Assembly: GCA_039583875.1 (NCBI GenBank)
Contig: CM077163.1
Span: forward strand, 107,331,213-107,395,212
Direction: 5' to 3'
Length of the DNA: 64,000 nucleotides
Source: Platanthera guangdongensis
Taxonomy: Eukaryota > Streptophyta > Magnoliopsida > Asparagales > Orchidaceae
The stretch's first letter is position 1. Each line of letters starts with the position of its first letter. The translations under genes were made by a program, and so were the position numbers. Below are positions 54,134-63,480 of this stretch, one piece after another. The notes under the pieces are model-generated. The model did not search any database. It had not been told where the DNA came from and worked only from the letters and a program-made list of their open reading frames with translations.

Positions 54134-55930
54134 TGCTTTAGAGAGTGAAACAGCCACTCAAACAATTCTTCAGGTAATAAATGATATTAATCAATCTATA
54201 CTAGATACTGAGCTAGATACATTAACTGTGCTTCTAACTAATGTTGAACAGACACCCCATGACAACATCCCTGCACAGGATGTATCTATGGATAATACAT
54301 CTACATTAGATGATATTCCATTAAATGTTCAAGATACAGATATTCCTCCAGTTCAACAACAACAAGATTTTAATCTTGAGGAATTATTCCCTGATTTACA
54401 AGAAGTAAGAATTGAGGAAGTTGTGCCAAGAAATGAGGGGGAGGAGCCAGGGACTCAGTGGGAGTTGCCAAGAACTGATAAGGAGCTGCCCTCAAGTCCA
54501 AAGGACACTGTGAATCTAAAAAGTACTTCTGAATCTGATGATGGAGAAGCCTTAAAAGCAAAGAACAAAAAACTGATGGTTTATAATAAGAAAAGCTCAA
54601 ATTATAAGAAAGCTCTACAGACAGCCTCACAACCCTCAGCACCAACAGTTGATTTCAGTTCCTTGTTGGTTGCAATGCAAATTAAAATGGATGAGCAAAG
54701 AGCAGGCATGGAGAAATATATAGATGAAAGTCATAAGGACCTTCAATTCACTCTGGCTCAAGACATAAAATCAATCAGATTTGAAGTTAATCAGAATAAG
54801 AAAGAAATGACAGATTGCTTCCATAAATGAGGTAATGTTGTAGTTTTTCTGGCAAAACAGCAACAAGAGACAAGAACACAAATTGATGATATAGTGGTCA
54901 AGCAAGGATATATCCTGGAAAATTAGATAAGGATGAATGATAATCTTACTGAATCACATAATGTAATTGTTACTAAATTAAAGAATAAAGCAATTGCATT
55001 AACTGAGGAAAGGGCTAAAGAGAAATCAGAGTTTGATAAGAAACTGCAAGAAGATTTAGCCACTTTCCAATCTGCAATTCAAGCCTCTCAGAAAATTATA
55101 TCTACTCAGCTACAAATGTTTAAAGCCTATTATACAGAGGGAACCAATCATCTGGTTAATCAAATAAGGTTCCAAAAGAATGATCTCAGGGATCATATTG
55201 AAAGAGAAGTCATAAAGGTGGAGAGGTTGATAGTCAATGCAATTTAAGAGCATGCTAAATGGATCACAAATGCTGTTATAGCAACTCTGGGATATCCACC
55301 CATGTCTAATGATGATAATACAACTGAGTCAGGAATGCAAGCTGGAGGATTTGAAGGGGGTCAGCAGGAGGTAGCTCAAATCATATATCCCCTTCAAACT
55401 TTGAGGAAATTTAACACCTGGTTCACCAGATGTATAGTCCTCCAGATGCTACTAAGAATGTTATCTTTGATAAAGTGGACATGTTAGAAGCAACACTGAA
55501 TAAAGAGCAAGAAGCTTAACTCTCAAAGAAGAGATTTAGAGAGCAGTCTGAACTGAAGCCTGATTTTGAAAGATGGAGTCCAACCTCCAGAAATATAATA
55601 CTCACTGCCTGGCAAGCTGTCAAAGACAAAATGCATGATAGAGGCAAGTGGTATTCTGAAGTTGAGTGGAATAAATATCTGCAAAGACAAGATGTTATTC
55701 ATCAGTTCAGAAGGGATCATAAGGCTGGGAAACTACCCGCTACACTTGTAGAGCCCAGTAAATATTTTCCCAAGCCTTTTCACTATTTTGAAAGGCAAAG
55801 AGTTAAGGCTCAAGAACTTAAGAAGAAGGATCTCAAAGGCAAGAAGCCTGTTGAAGATACTGAAGCTCTAGTACAAGCAAAGATCCAGTCTAGAAAAGGC
55901 ATACTGATCAAGGAGCCTGATCAGCCTTAG
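54134..55930 (+). pseudogene. Third ORF of the SIRE-type element, 3' part
   Basis: Continues the frame from 35812: an acidic part (NFNLEELFPDLQEVRIEEVV-like), then long predicted coiled coil (MDEQRAGMEKYIDESHKD; EERAKEKSEFDKKLQEDLAT), then a basic C-terminal part with HDRGKWYSEVEWNKYLQRQD and YFPKPFHYFERQRVKAQELK. Stops at 54828, 54924 and 55245 and a frame change near 55420 interrupt it. With the 5' part the original ORF would be about 930 codons. No membrane segment is visible. Function unknown; the coiled coil suggests self-assembly. Confidence 0.65.
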
Positions 55931-56180
55931 GATAGATTGACTAGATTATAAAACATTGTAATTTTCAGTTTTAAACTCCATGTAATCTATTATCAACAAA
56001 CTATTGTAAAGTTTTAAACAAAACAATGATTCATGCTTGTTATTGTTGTATCATATTCTGTGATGATATTATTTACATGTTTTGTTTATATGTTTCCCTG
56101 TTAGTGAATGTTTTTATACATCATATTGTTAATTTTATTATAAGTGATGTATATCATTGACTAAGGGTTATGACTTCTCC
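55931..56180 (+). other. 3' untranslated region of the SIRE-type element
   Basis: AT-rich, no coding signal, between the third ORF and the polypurine tract. Confidence 0.6.
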
Positions 56181-56193
56181 AAATAGAGGGAGA
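56181..56193 (+). other. Polypurine tract of the SIRE-type element
   Basis: AAATAGAGGGAGA ending one base before the TGTTGGG start of the 3' LTR. Confidence 0.75.
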
Positions 56194-56194
56194 T

Positions 56195-57938
56195 TGTTGG
56201 GTACATTGGAAAATGTGTACCAGATTTGGGGAAGCCTCACCTAACTCAATGATATGCATCAAGTTGTATTTGATGTTATTTTGAGTTATCATGTGCAAGT
56301 TAAGAAAATGGAAAGGAAAATTCTCTAAGTACAAGTGTCGACACTTGGGAATGGCTGTGTCGACACCAAAGGCCAGATTGTGTCGACATCCAGAATTTGT
56401 GTCGACACACAGAAAATATGTCGACAACGCTCTGTCGACACCAAGGTCCAGATTGTGTCGACATCCAAAATTTGTGTCGACACACAGAAAATCTGTCGAC
56501 AACACAGTGTCGACACTAAGGGCCATACTTGTGTCGACATTATCAGGAGCTGTGTCGATACACAGAGAAGTTGTCGACACATTCCAGAATTCTGTCGACA
56601 ACGACTGTGTCGACATACAGAACTTGTGTCGACACACACCAAAATTCTGTCGACACCAACTTTGTCAAGATAAGAAGTGATTGTGTGACACACAGAACTT
56701 GTGTCGACACATTCCACAGAAGCTGTGTCGATAACAACAAGACTTGTGTCGGCGCATGGACTATGTGTGTCGACACATATGAAGAATTTAGTCGACATTC
56801 ACTGCTGCTGAGTCAAAGTTCAATGAAGGCTGAAGTAATACAACTGATGACTTGATAGCTGTCATTACTAACATTACTGTCACATCTGTCAGAGGTGTCA
56901 GAAGACGGTTTGGAACCGGAACAGCCGGTTACCATGGATGAAGCCTATAAATACATATGCTCTCTCAACAATTGAGGTGTGGAAGTGAACAATAACTACA
57001 AGAACAACACTTACAGAATAGAGATAAGTTAATCAAGCCAATCAATTATAATCTCTGAAGGATTTTGAATCCAGAAGAAGAGAAAGAAACAGTCAACAGA
57101 TTGTAGAGAGAGAAATACAAGAAGGAGAGAAGTTCTCATTCAATGAAGGCAGATCCTGAACAATCTGCCTGAAGAATTCAGATTAATTTTTGAAGGAGGA
57201 AGATTGAAGATCAACTCCAACATCAAGAAGATCAACCCTACTGTGTTCAGATTTAAGAAGCTTTGAAGAAAGCTAAGTCAGGTTGATCCTTAAGAAATTA
57301 GTTCTATCAAGAACTGATCAAAAAGCCTTCAATCAATTCTCTTCCATCTGGTTGAAGATATTAACAACTTTTCATCAATAATTTTGTAGGATCTGTACTA
57401 GATCTGAGTGTAGGAGATTTACATCTATGAGTTGTAAGCCTAAATTATAAAGGCTGAGGTAGGGCTATGTGCCTGAGGTAGGGGAATCAGTTTCCTGAGT
57501 TGTAGGCATGTGATAGAGGCTGAGGTAGGGCTGTTGCCTAAGTTGTAGGAGTGGGGTGTCACTCTGAGTTATAGGCCTGTAGAAGAGGCTGAGGTAGGGC
57601 TTGTACCTGAGTTGTAGGAGTGTGGATTCACTCTGAGTTGTAGGAACCATTCTTGGTTCTGAGCTATAGATTTGCGGATCTGAGAAGAAGGAAGAATGTT
57701 AGGCCGAATCTAGTACACTGCTAGATAGGCGAAGGGGGAAAGTGGATGTACCCATCATTTGGGGAACCACTATAAAACTGGTCTGTAATCTGTGAATGTT
57801 GTGTATGTGAATGCTGTGTTGTATGTTCTGCTGAATACATTGCTAAACTAGATAGAATTATCTGCTAAGTTAGAAAAATAATTGAACCTATTCACCCCAC
57901 CTCTAGGTGTTTAGAACATCTTGAAACCAATTCTTTCA
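56195..57938 (+). repeat. SIRE-type element 3' LTR
   Basis: 1744 bp, TGTTGGGTACATTGG to TTCTTTCA. Array 56334-56798, TATA 56944-56954 and low-complexity block 57428-57640 parallel the 5' LTR. Confidence 0.95.
56334..56798. repeat. GTGTCGACAC palindrome array, SIRE-type 3' LTR
   Basis: Successive TCGA centres in the first part lie at 56338, 56360, 56383, 56402, 56421, 56434, 56458, 56477, 56496 and 56510. The spacing pattern 23-19-19-13 then 24-19-19-14 reveals a higher-order unit of about 75 bp carrying four palindromes. Confidence 0.88.
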
Positions 57939-57943
57939 AGAAT
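57939..57943. repeat. Target-site duplication agaat, right copy
   Basis: Exact copy of 27038-27042. Confidence 0.95.
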
Positions 57944-58118
57944 TGGCTCTGAGTTCGTCGAGCTGAGCACGACTTTCGTCGAGCTGAGTTCGACGAATGT
58001 CAAACTCACTTTCCTGAATCTTGATTTTTCTCTAAGTCTGGAGTCTTCTGCATTCTTTTGTTGGCTGGTCCATGAAATGTTAACTCTAAGAAAATAGCGT
58101 AAACTCTAGGACACAGAC
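57944..58118. other. Right flank of the SIRE-type element
   Basis: Continuation of 25984-27037 before insertion. Carries GTTCGTCGAGCTGAG and TCGTCGAGCTGAGTTCGACG words, then AT-rich sequence without genes up to the Gag remnant. Confidence 0.5.
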
Positions 58119-58784
58119 ATGACCCTAGCTATACATGGTTGGACAATTAATCTAGTTAGTGAACCTAGCCCAAATCAAACTAGGGATCCAACAGAATGCT
58201 TACACGTCATATGTCATGATGAAACAGTCAAGACTGCTTGGCTTCATCTTGCCGCTCTCTACTCCAAGGGGGTTCAGATGTCTCGCATCTATACTTTGTA
58301 TGCAGACCTTTTTTCTCGTCCCTCCATGTCTCATGCTGCTGCTTACCAACAAATTCAGGCTCTCAGAGCCAAAATTATCCAGAATAGCCCATTCTCTGTG
58401 GATCTGGCTGAGCAACACAACCACTTCCAGAAGCTTCTGGTTGTGTGCTATCTTATGTGACTTCCTGAGTCTTATGACATGATCCATCAACAGATCCTTG
58501 GTGAGGCGGAGTCTCCCACCCTGGATGCCACAGCTGCCCGCATCACCGTGGTTACCTCTCTGCTCCAACATTCATTGTTATCCTCCCCTCCTCAACCGGA
58601 CAACTATGCTAACCAGACTCAGCGGAGTACCACTGGTGGCTGCAGCCACCAATCCGGCGAACGCGGTGCTTCCCATTTTATCTACTCTCACTGTGGACGC
58701 ACTGGCTATACGGTTGATCGCTACTGGAAGAAGCATCCTCATCTACGACCAACTGGGGATGCTTCCACATCATCTTCAAAGTAG
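58119..58784 (+). pseudogene. gag: Gag remnant, older small Copia copy
   Basis: TVKTAWLHLAALYSKGVQMS and MSHAAAYQQIQALRAKI resemble the Copia Gag helical region. A decayed knuckle at about 58682-58720 reads YSHCGRTGYTVDRYWKK, that is CX2CX4HX4C with both outer Cys and the His replaced by Tyr. The first residues (58119-58190) may not belong to Gag. A stop near 58460 separates two frames. Confidence 0.7.
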
Positions 58785-59072
58785 TCCGCCTAGGTCATCA
58801 CGTCTTCAAGTAGTGCCCATGTCGCTTCTCAAGGTAAATGGCTGATCGACTTTAGTCCTACCAATCACATGACCGACAATCTTCAATGTTTTTCTCTCTT
58901 AGAAAAGCATGATCGGTTGTCCCCTGTCTTTATTGCGGATGGTTCTCCCTCACCGGTCAATGGAATAGTAATGGTTCAAGTCACTTTGACTCTTCTCTTG
59001 GCGGATACCCTCTACGTGCCCAAGTTCTCTTGCAATTTGTTTTCTTTTACTTCTCTTTGCAAGCAACTATAG
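58785..59072 (+). pseudogene. pol: Protease remnant, older small Copia copy
   Basis: KWLIDFSPTNHMTDNLQCFS near 58836: the DSG active site is now DFS. It then reads ADGSPSPVNGIVMVQVTLTL and YVPKFSCNLFSFTSLCKQL, matching the small Copia pol frame. Confidence 0.75.
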
Positions 59073-60490
59073 TGTTCCATCACATTCACTCCTACTTCTT
59101 GTTCTTTTCAGGATCCGGGCTCCCAACGGATGATTGCTATTGGTACTGAGAGCGGCAGCATCTACTTCCTCGACAATGTTTTCGTGCTGTCCGCCTTCTC
59201 CTCCTCTTCTAATGATCTTATCCAGTGGTACCTTCATCTTGGTCATGCTCCTCCATGACTTCTTCTTCATCTTCTTCCCCACCTTCCTCCGCAGAGTCCT
59301 CCTATCAACTATGATGCATGTCAGCTTGGCAAGCATCACCGCTCCTCCTTCCCACAAAAGCATGGTCGTGGATCATCCCGACCGTTTGATCTAGTTCACT
59401 CTGATATCTACGGTCCTACTCCTACCTTCACCATAGGTCAGGGTAGTTCATATTTTGTAAATTTTATTGAAGATTTCTCCCGCTATATGTGGGTGCATCT
59501 CTTAAAATATTGCTCTGAATTATTCAATGTATGGACATCTTTTTATTTTATGATTAAGAGTCAATTTGATGTCTTTGTTAAAGTCTTTCACTCTGATAAT
59601 GCAAAAGAATATCGTAGTCATAATTTTTCTTCTTTCTGTATGCAACATGATATTGTTCATCAAAATAGCTGTGTCTATACCTCACAGAAAAATGGCGCTG
59701 CAGAACGCAAAAACCGTCACATCCTTGATGTCTCGCGCACTCTGCTAACACAAATACAGGTTCCTCGCTCCTATTGGTGCTATGTTGTTCTCATCTCGTG
59801 GTATATTATCAATCGCATTCCCTCCACGATTCTCTATGGCAAAACCCCATGCTCCATTCTCTATTCGGGCAAGGATCTATTTCCTCTCCCTCTGCGTATC
59901 TTTGGGTGCACAGATGTTGTACACTCTCCATCAACCACCCATGACAAACACTCAACACGGGCGAGCACATGTGTCTTTCTGGGGTACTCTATCACTTAGA
60001 AAGGTTATTGTTGCTTTTACCTGGTTGCCCGCAAGCATTTTGTCTCTGCGGACATCTCCTATTTTGAAAATGCATTCTACTTCTCTCATGACTCCTCTTC
60101 CCCTCCTGATGTTCCTACTTCTCATACCACCCCTTTCGTCCCATCAACACCTGCCAAGATTCCTCCACATCCACTGTCTCCAACATCTCCTCCACCGTGT
60201 CCATCTCCCGAGATATCTCCCTCCTCTCCGTAGCCATCTTTCTGTACTCCCGGGCCAGCTCTCTCCACAACGGATGCCCCTAAAACTGAGGAACACGCCG
60301 ACCTGGATGTTCCCATTGCTCTTCGCAAAGGGGCCCGGATATGTACCCAACACTCACTAGCTGGTCTTATTTCCTAGAGCGCCTTACTCCTTCTTGCAAG
60401 AATATTTCATTGGTGTTCTCTGCCACAGCCACTCACTGCACCTACCAGGAAGCCCTTGCTATTCCTCATTGGAAGGCGGCCATGGATGAT
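59073..60490 (+). pseudogene. pol: Integrase remnant, older small Copia copy
   Basis: Broken frames with CQLGKHHRSSF-like zinc region (about 59315), HSDIYGPTPTFTIGQGSSYF (about 59398), FHSDNAKEYRSHNFSSF (about 59590) and SQKNGAAERKNRHILDVSRT (about 59690). The Pro-rich linker (60000-60300) is read in other frames and is not a separate gene. Confidence 0.82.
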
Positions 60491-61603
60491 TAAATTGCTA
60501 CCCTCACTAAGCAGGGTAAATGGACCCTCGTTCTGTCACTGTTGGGAACCGATGTTGTTGGTTGTTGGTGGGTCTTTGTTATGATGTTCCAGCTAAACGG
60601 TAGTGTGGATCGTTACAAGGAATGCCTTGTTGCCAAACGCTTCACTCAGACTTATGGTATTGAATATTTTGACACCTTCTCTCCAGTTGCCCATCTCAAC
60701 ACTATTCGGGTTCTCCTCTCTATGGTCGTCAACAGGGATTGGCCAATTTCCCAAATGGATGTCAAAAATGTATTTCTCTACGGTTATCTTCAGGAAGATG
60801 TCTATATGGAGCAACCCCCTGGGTATGTTGCTCATGGGGAGACTCAAGTATGCAGGCTGAAGAAGGTCATCTATGTCCTAAAGTAAAGCCCTCAGGCTTG
60901 GTTTGACAAGTTTAGTGGCATTGTGGCGGCTGTGGGTTTTACCAGGAGTTTGACCGATCACTCATTATTCATTTGCAAAACCTCCCTGAGTGTAGTGGTT
61001 CTTGCCGTATATGTGGATGATATCCTTCTTAACAGAGATGACCATGCTGGAATAGCCTTGACGAAGAAACATCTCCGTCAACACCTTGTCACAAAGGATA
61101 TGGGTTCCCCAAGATACTTTCAGGGGATAGAAATATCTCGAAATGCCATCTCCTTGGTCCTCTCTCAACAGAAGTATGCTCTTGATCTTCTTAAAGAAAT
61201 AGGGTTGACAGGTGCTAAACCTGCCCGATGCCCCATTACTATTGGAGAAGATAAAACCTGGACAGATGACTTGCCTGCTCTATCAGATACAGCGAGGTAC
61301 AGGCATTTGGTCGACAAACTTAGTTATCTCACGGTAACTATACCCGACATCTCCTATGATGTAGGTAAGGTTATCTACTTCATGCAAGCTCCTAGGGAGT
61401 GCCATCTTCAGTCTGCACTGAGGTTATTGGAATATATTAAAGCAGCACCAGGTATTGGATTACTGTTTCAAAAGAATGGTCACTTGAAGGTTGAAGCATA
61501 CTCGAATTCTAGCTATGATGATGACAAAGAAGATCACAAGTCCACATCGGGCTTTTGTATATTTGTGGGGGGAAACCTTGTGAGCTCGAAGAGCGAGAAA
61601 TAG
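60491..61603 (+). pseudogene. pol: Reverse transcriptase and RNase H start, older small Copia copy
   Basis: DRYKECLVAKRFTQTYGIEY, QMDVKNVFLYGYLQEDVYME, catalytic VYVDDILLNRDD, LSQQKYALDLLKEIGLTGAK, then RNase H YSNSSYDDDKEDHKSTSGFC. The catalytic Asp pair is intact; a stop near 60884 and one at 61601 interrupt it. Confidence 0.88.
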
Positions 61604-61966
61604 TCTGTCGACTCCCGATCAAGTGCTGAAGCAGAGTATCGAAGTATGGTGTCAACCATATATGAGTTAAAGTGGTTGCGGGCTCTCATGATTGACTCAG
61701 GAGAGGTATACAACCATCCTCTAACTATGTTTTGCGACAACAGGTCCACTATATATCTCTCGAAAAATCTGGTCTTCCACGAGAGGACAAAGCATATTGA
61801 AGTTGATTGCCATTTTATTCGGAAAGAGATTTTGAAGAAACGGACCTGTACTCCCTTCGTTACCTCTGACAACAAGCTAGCAGATATCTTTAACAAGCCT
61901 GTGTCTACTTCCGTTTTTCACATCTGCAACAAGTTGGGCATGATTGATATATATGCTCCAGCTTGA
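61604..61966 (+). pseudogene. pol: RNase H C-terminal part, older small Copia copy
   Basis: SRSSAEAEYRSMVSTIYELK, FCDNRSTIYLSKNLVFHERT and ADIFNKPVSTSVFHICNKLG. Shows the uninterrupted form of the site where the solo LTR entered the sister copy (EYRSM-STxxELKW). Confidence 0.88.
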
Positions 61967-61973
61967 GTGGGAG

Positions 61974-62397
61974 TGTTGTTGCATGGTGTCCGTGCGTTCT
62001 GACGGTCTTCCCTTGGCGGTTCAGAGACCGGGTGGTCTGGCGGTCTGCCTCTAGTAGCTTGAAGACTGCGCGGTCTGGCGTTTTCTCTCCAGTGATGTGC
62101 TAGGAGGTTGGTGCTGATTGGTGACCGGGCGATCTAGCGGCGTGTCTATGGCGACTTGAAGACAATGTCTTGTTGTCTTCTGCACAGTATAGTTATCGTG
62201 CGGTTGGTCTAATCATGCGACTTATGCGGCCTGTATAGATGCTTGTTCCTGTAATTATTAGTCCCATATTGCTTATTTGTAATCACAGTTCTCTCCTCCA
62301 TTCTATAAAAGGAAGGTAATACCTTTGTAATAAATACCTTTTTGGATAATAAAAATTTTGATACTCCAAATTTTCGGTTTACTTTTTTCTATTCGCA
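61974..62397 (+). repeat. 3' LTR of the older small Copia copy
   Basis: Starts TGTTGTTGCATGG after the purine tract GAGTGGGAG and ends near CTATTCGCA. Contains GACCGGGTGGTCTGGCGGTC and ACTGCGCGGTCTGGCG words (62000-62150) and a TATA box CTATAAAAG at 62303-62311. Similar in layout, not in full sequence, to the 363-bp LTRs. Confidence 0.7.
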
Positions 62398-62401
62398 CAC
62401 G

Positions 62402-62939
62402 TTGTATGTGGCCAAGTATTACACTTGTGCTATAGTGAAGGCTAAATGCCAAAACATGGAGGATTCTTGAAGTCTTTGCCTATACTGGAATGGAAGTTCG
62501 ACGATATATCGATAGATTTTGTGCACGGTTTGCCGAGATCGTAGAAGGGAAACGACACCATATGGGTGATCGTAGATTGTTTGATGAAAGTGTCACACTT
62601 CATCCTGAATAGGAAGGATGCTTTAGTGGATAATCTAGCACTGCTGTTTGTGGAGAATATTGTCCGTCTGCACGGTGTGCCCAGTGGCATCGTGAGTGAT
62701 TGGGATTGGCAGTTCATGTCTGACGATTGGAGGTTGGTGCATCAACTGTTGGGGAGAAAACTGGTATTTAGTACGTCCTTTCATCCGCAGACAGATGGTC
62801 AGACCGAGAGAGTCAACAAGATGATGGAGTACATTCTTCGTATGTGTGCCTTGGATTTTGAAAAAAGGTGGGAGGATCACCTATATATGATTGAGTTTGC
62901 GTACAACAACATATACTAGTCGAGTATTCAAATGGAGCC
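62402..62939 (+). pseudogene. pol: Gypsy integrase core remnant
   Basis: LPILEWKFDDISIDFVHGLP (first Asp), IWVIVDCLMKVSHFI, RLHGVPSGIVSDWDWQFMSD (second Asp), then FSTSFHPQTDGQTERVNKMM (Glu) and MIEFAYNNIY. Chromovirus-like and distinct from the Tekay copies. A TAG near 62545 and one at 62917 break it. Interrupted after MEP by the inverted dimer. Confidence 0.82.
62935..62939. repeat. Imperfect target-site duplication gagcc of the inverted dimer
   Basis: Pairs with gcgcc at 63476-63480, one mismatch. With one copy removed the integrase reads M-E-P-F-E-A-L-Y-G, the normal Gypsy wording, which confirms the insertion. Confidence 0.75.
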
Positions 62940-63475
62940 TGTAACAACCCGGGTGTAGGCCCACTGGGCCGCCCCACGGCGTCGCCGGCCTACCAGCAGC
63001 CCGGGTTTAGAGCTCAGAGTCCCACGACACCCTTCCTGTGCCGGCGTCTTCTCTCTCCCCACAGCACTGCTGGTAGTAAGCCTAAACATCAAGGCCTGTA
63101 GGCCCAAGACAACCCAACCAAATGTCTGCGCCTGTTTATTAGCAGCGGTAGGTTGTTGCCTCGGGGTTTCGAACCTGCAACCATGATAAGAGAGTCTTAT
63201 TACCACTCCTCATCACCAACAGGTTGATTTGTGTATCATAGTTAATGAGCTCAGTTGGTGATGAGGAGTGGTATTAAAGGCTCCTTATCAAGGTCTCGGG
63301 TTCAAAACCCCGTGGCAATAATGCGTGCGGCCGATAAACAGTAGCGAGATGATTTGGGGTGTACGGCCTGCAGGCCTTGTATATTATGGCTGTACTGCCC
63401 GGCCCAGGTGTGGTGCCGTGGTAGGCCAGGCGATGCCGTGAGGCGGTTTAAAGGGCCTAAACCCAGGTCATTACA
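62940..63475. mobile_element. 536-bp inverted dimer with tRNA-like promoter boxes
   Basis: Starts TGTAACAACCCGGG and ends AGGTCATTACA. The outer ~55 bp at each end are inverted copies (both arms carry TAGGCCC, CACGGC.TCGCC, GGCCTACC). The inner ends, CCACTCCTCATCACCAAC (to 63220) and GTTGGTGATGAGGAGTGG (from 63254), are exact inverted copies around a 33-bp centre. Each half carries a B box: GGTTCAAAACC at 63299-63309 on plus, and GGTTCGAAACC at 63165-63175 on minus. An A box TGAGCTCAGTTGG is at 63246-63258. This looks like two head-to-head tRNA-derived SINE-like units. TG...CA ends and a 5-bp TSD are LTR-like, so the class is uncertain. Confidence 0.75.
63246..63309 (+). promoter_or_regulatory. 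tRNA-like RNA polymerase III A and B boxes
   Basis: A box TGAGCTCAGTTGG and B box GGTTCAAAACC lie 40 bp apart, a spacing slightly above that in tRNA genes. The left half has the B box GGTTCGAAACC on the minus strand with a damaged A box. Confidence 0.6.
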
Positions 63476-63480
63476 GCGCC

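Larger units (their letters stand above)
27043..57938 (+). mobile_element. SIRE-type Ty1/Copia element with a third ORF, split by nested insertions
   Basis: LTRs at 27043-28788 and 56195-57938 (1746 and 1744 bp) with TSD agaat; plus strand. The footprint is 30.9 kb, of which 18.3 kb is a nested Tekay element, leaving about 12.6 kb of its own sequence. Order: LTR, initiator tRNA-Met site, gag with two zinc knuckles, protease, integrase, RT, RNase H, a palindrome block with its own TATA box, a third ORF, polypurine tract, LTR. The RNase H wording (ISTAESEYIAAGSCCAQLLW) and an ORF after pol are SIRE-like. The coding frames hold several stops and frameshifts. The LTRs differ more than those of the Athila element, consistent with an older insertion. 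Confidence 0.9.
58119..62397 (+). mobile_element. Older relative of the small Copia element, left end lost
   Basis: Plus strand. Gag, protease, integrase, RT, RNase H and a 3' LTR are recognisable, but there is no 5' LTR or primer site on the left; the sequence before about 58190 is unrelated. Protein blocks match the element at 37995-44679 closely (for example NLQCFSLLEKHDRLSPV). Many stops and frame changes show a longer time since insertion. The true left end is uncertain within 58119-58220. Confidence 0.82.

Noticed and set aside
63246..63320. Functional tRNA gene
   Set aside because: A and B boxes are present, but I see no complete cloverleaf with acceptor stem, and the sequence lies within a larger inverted dimer.
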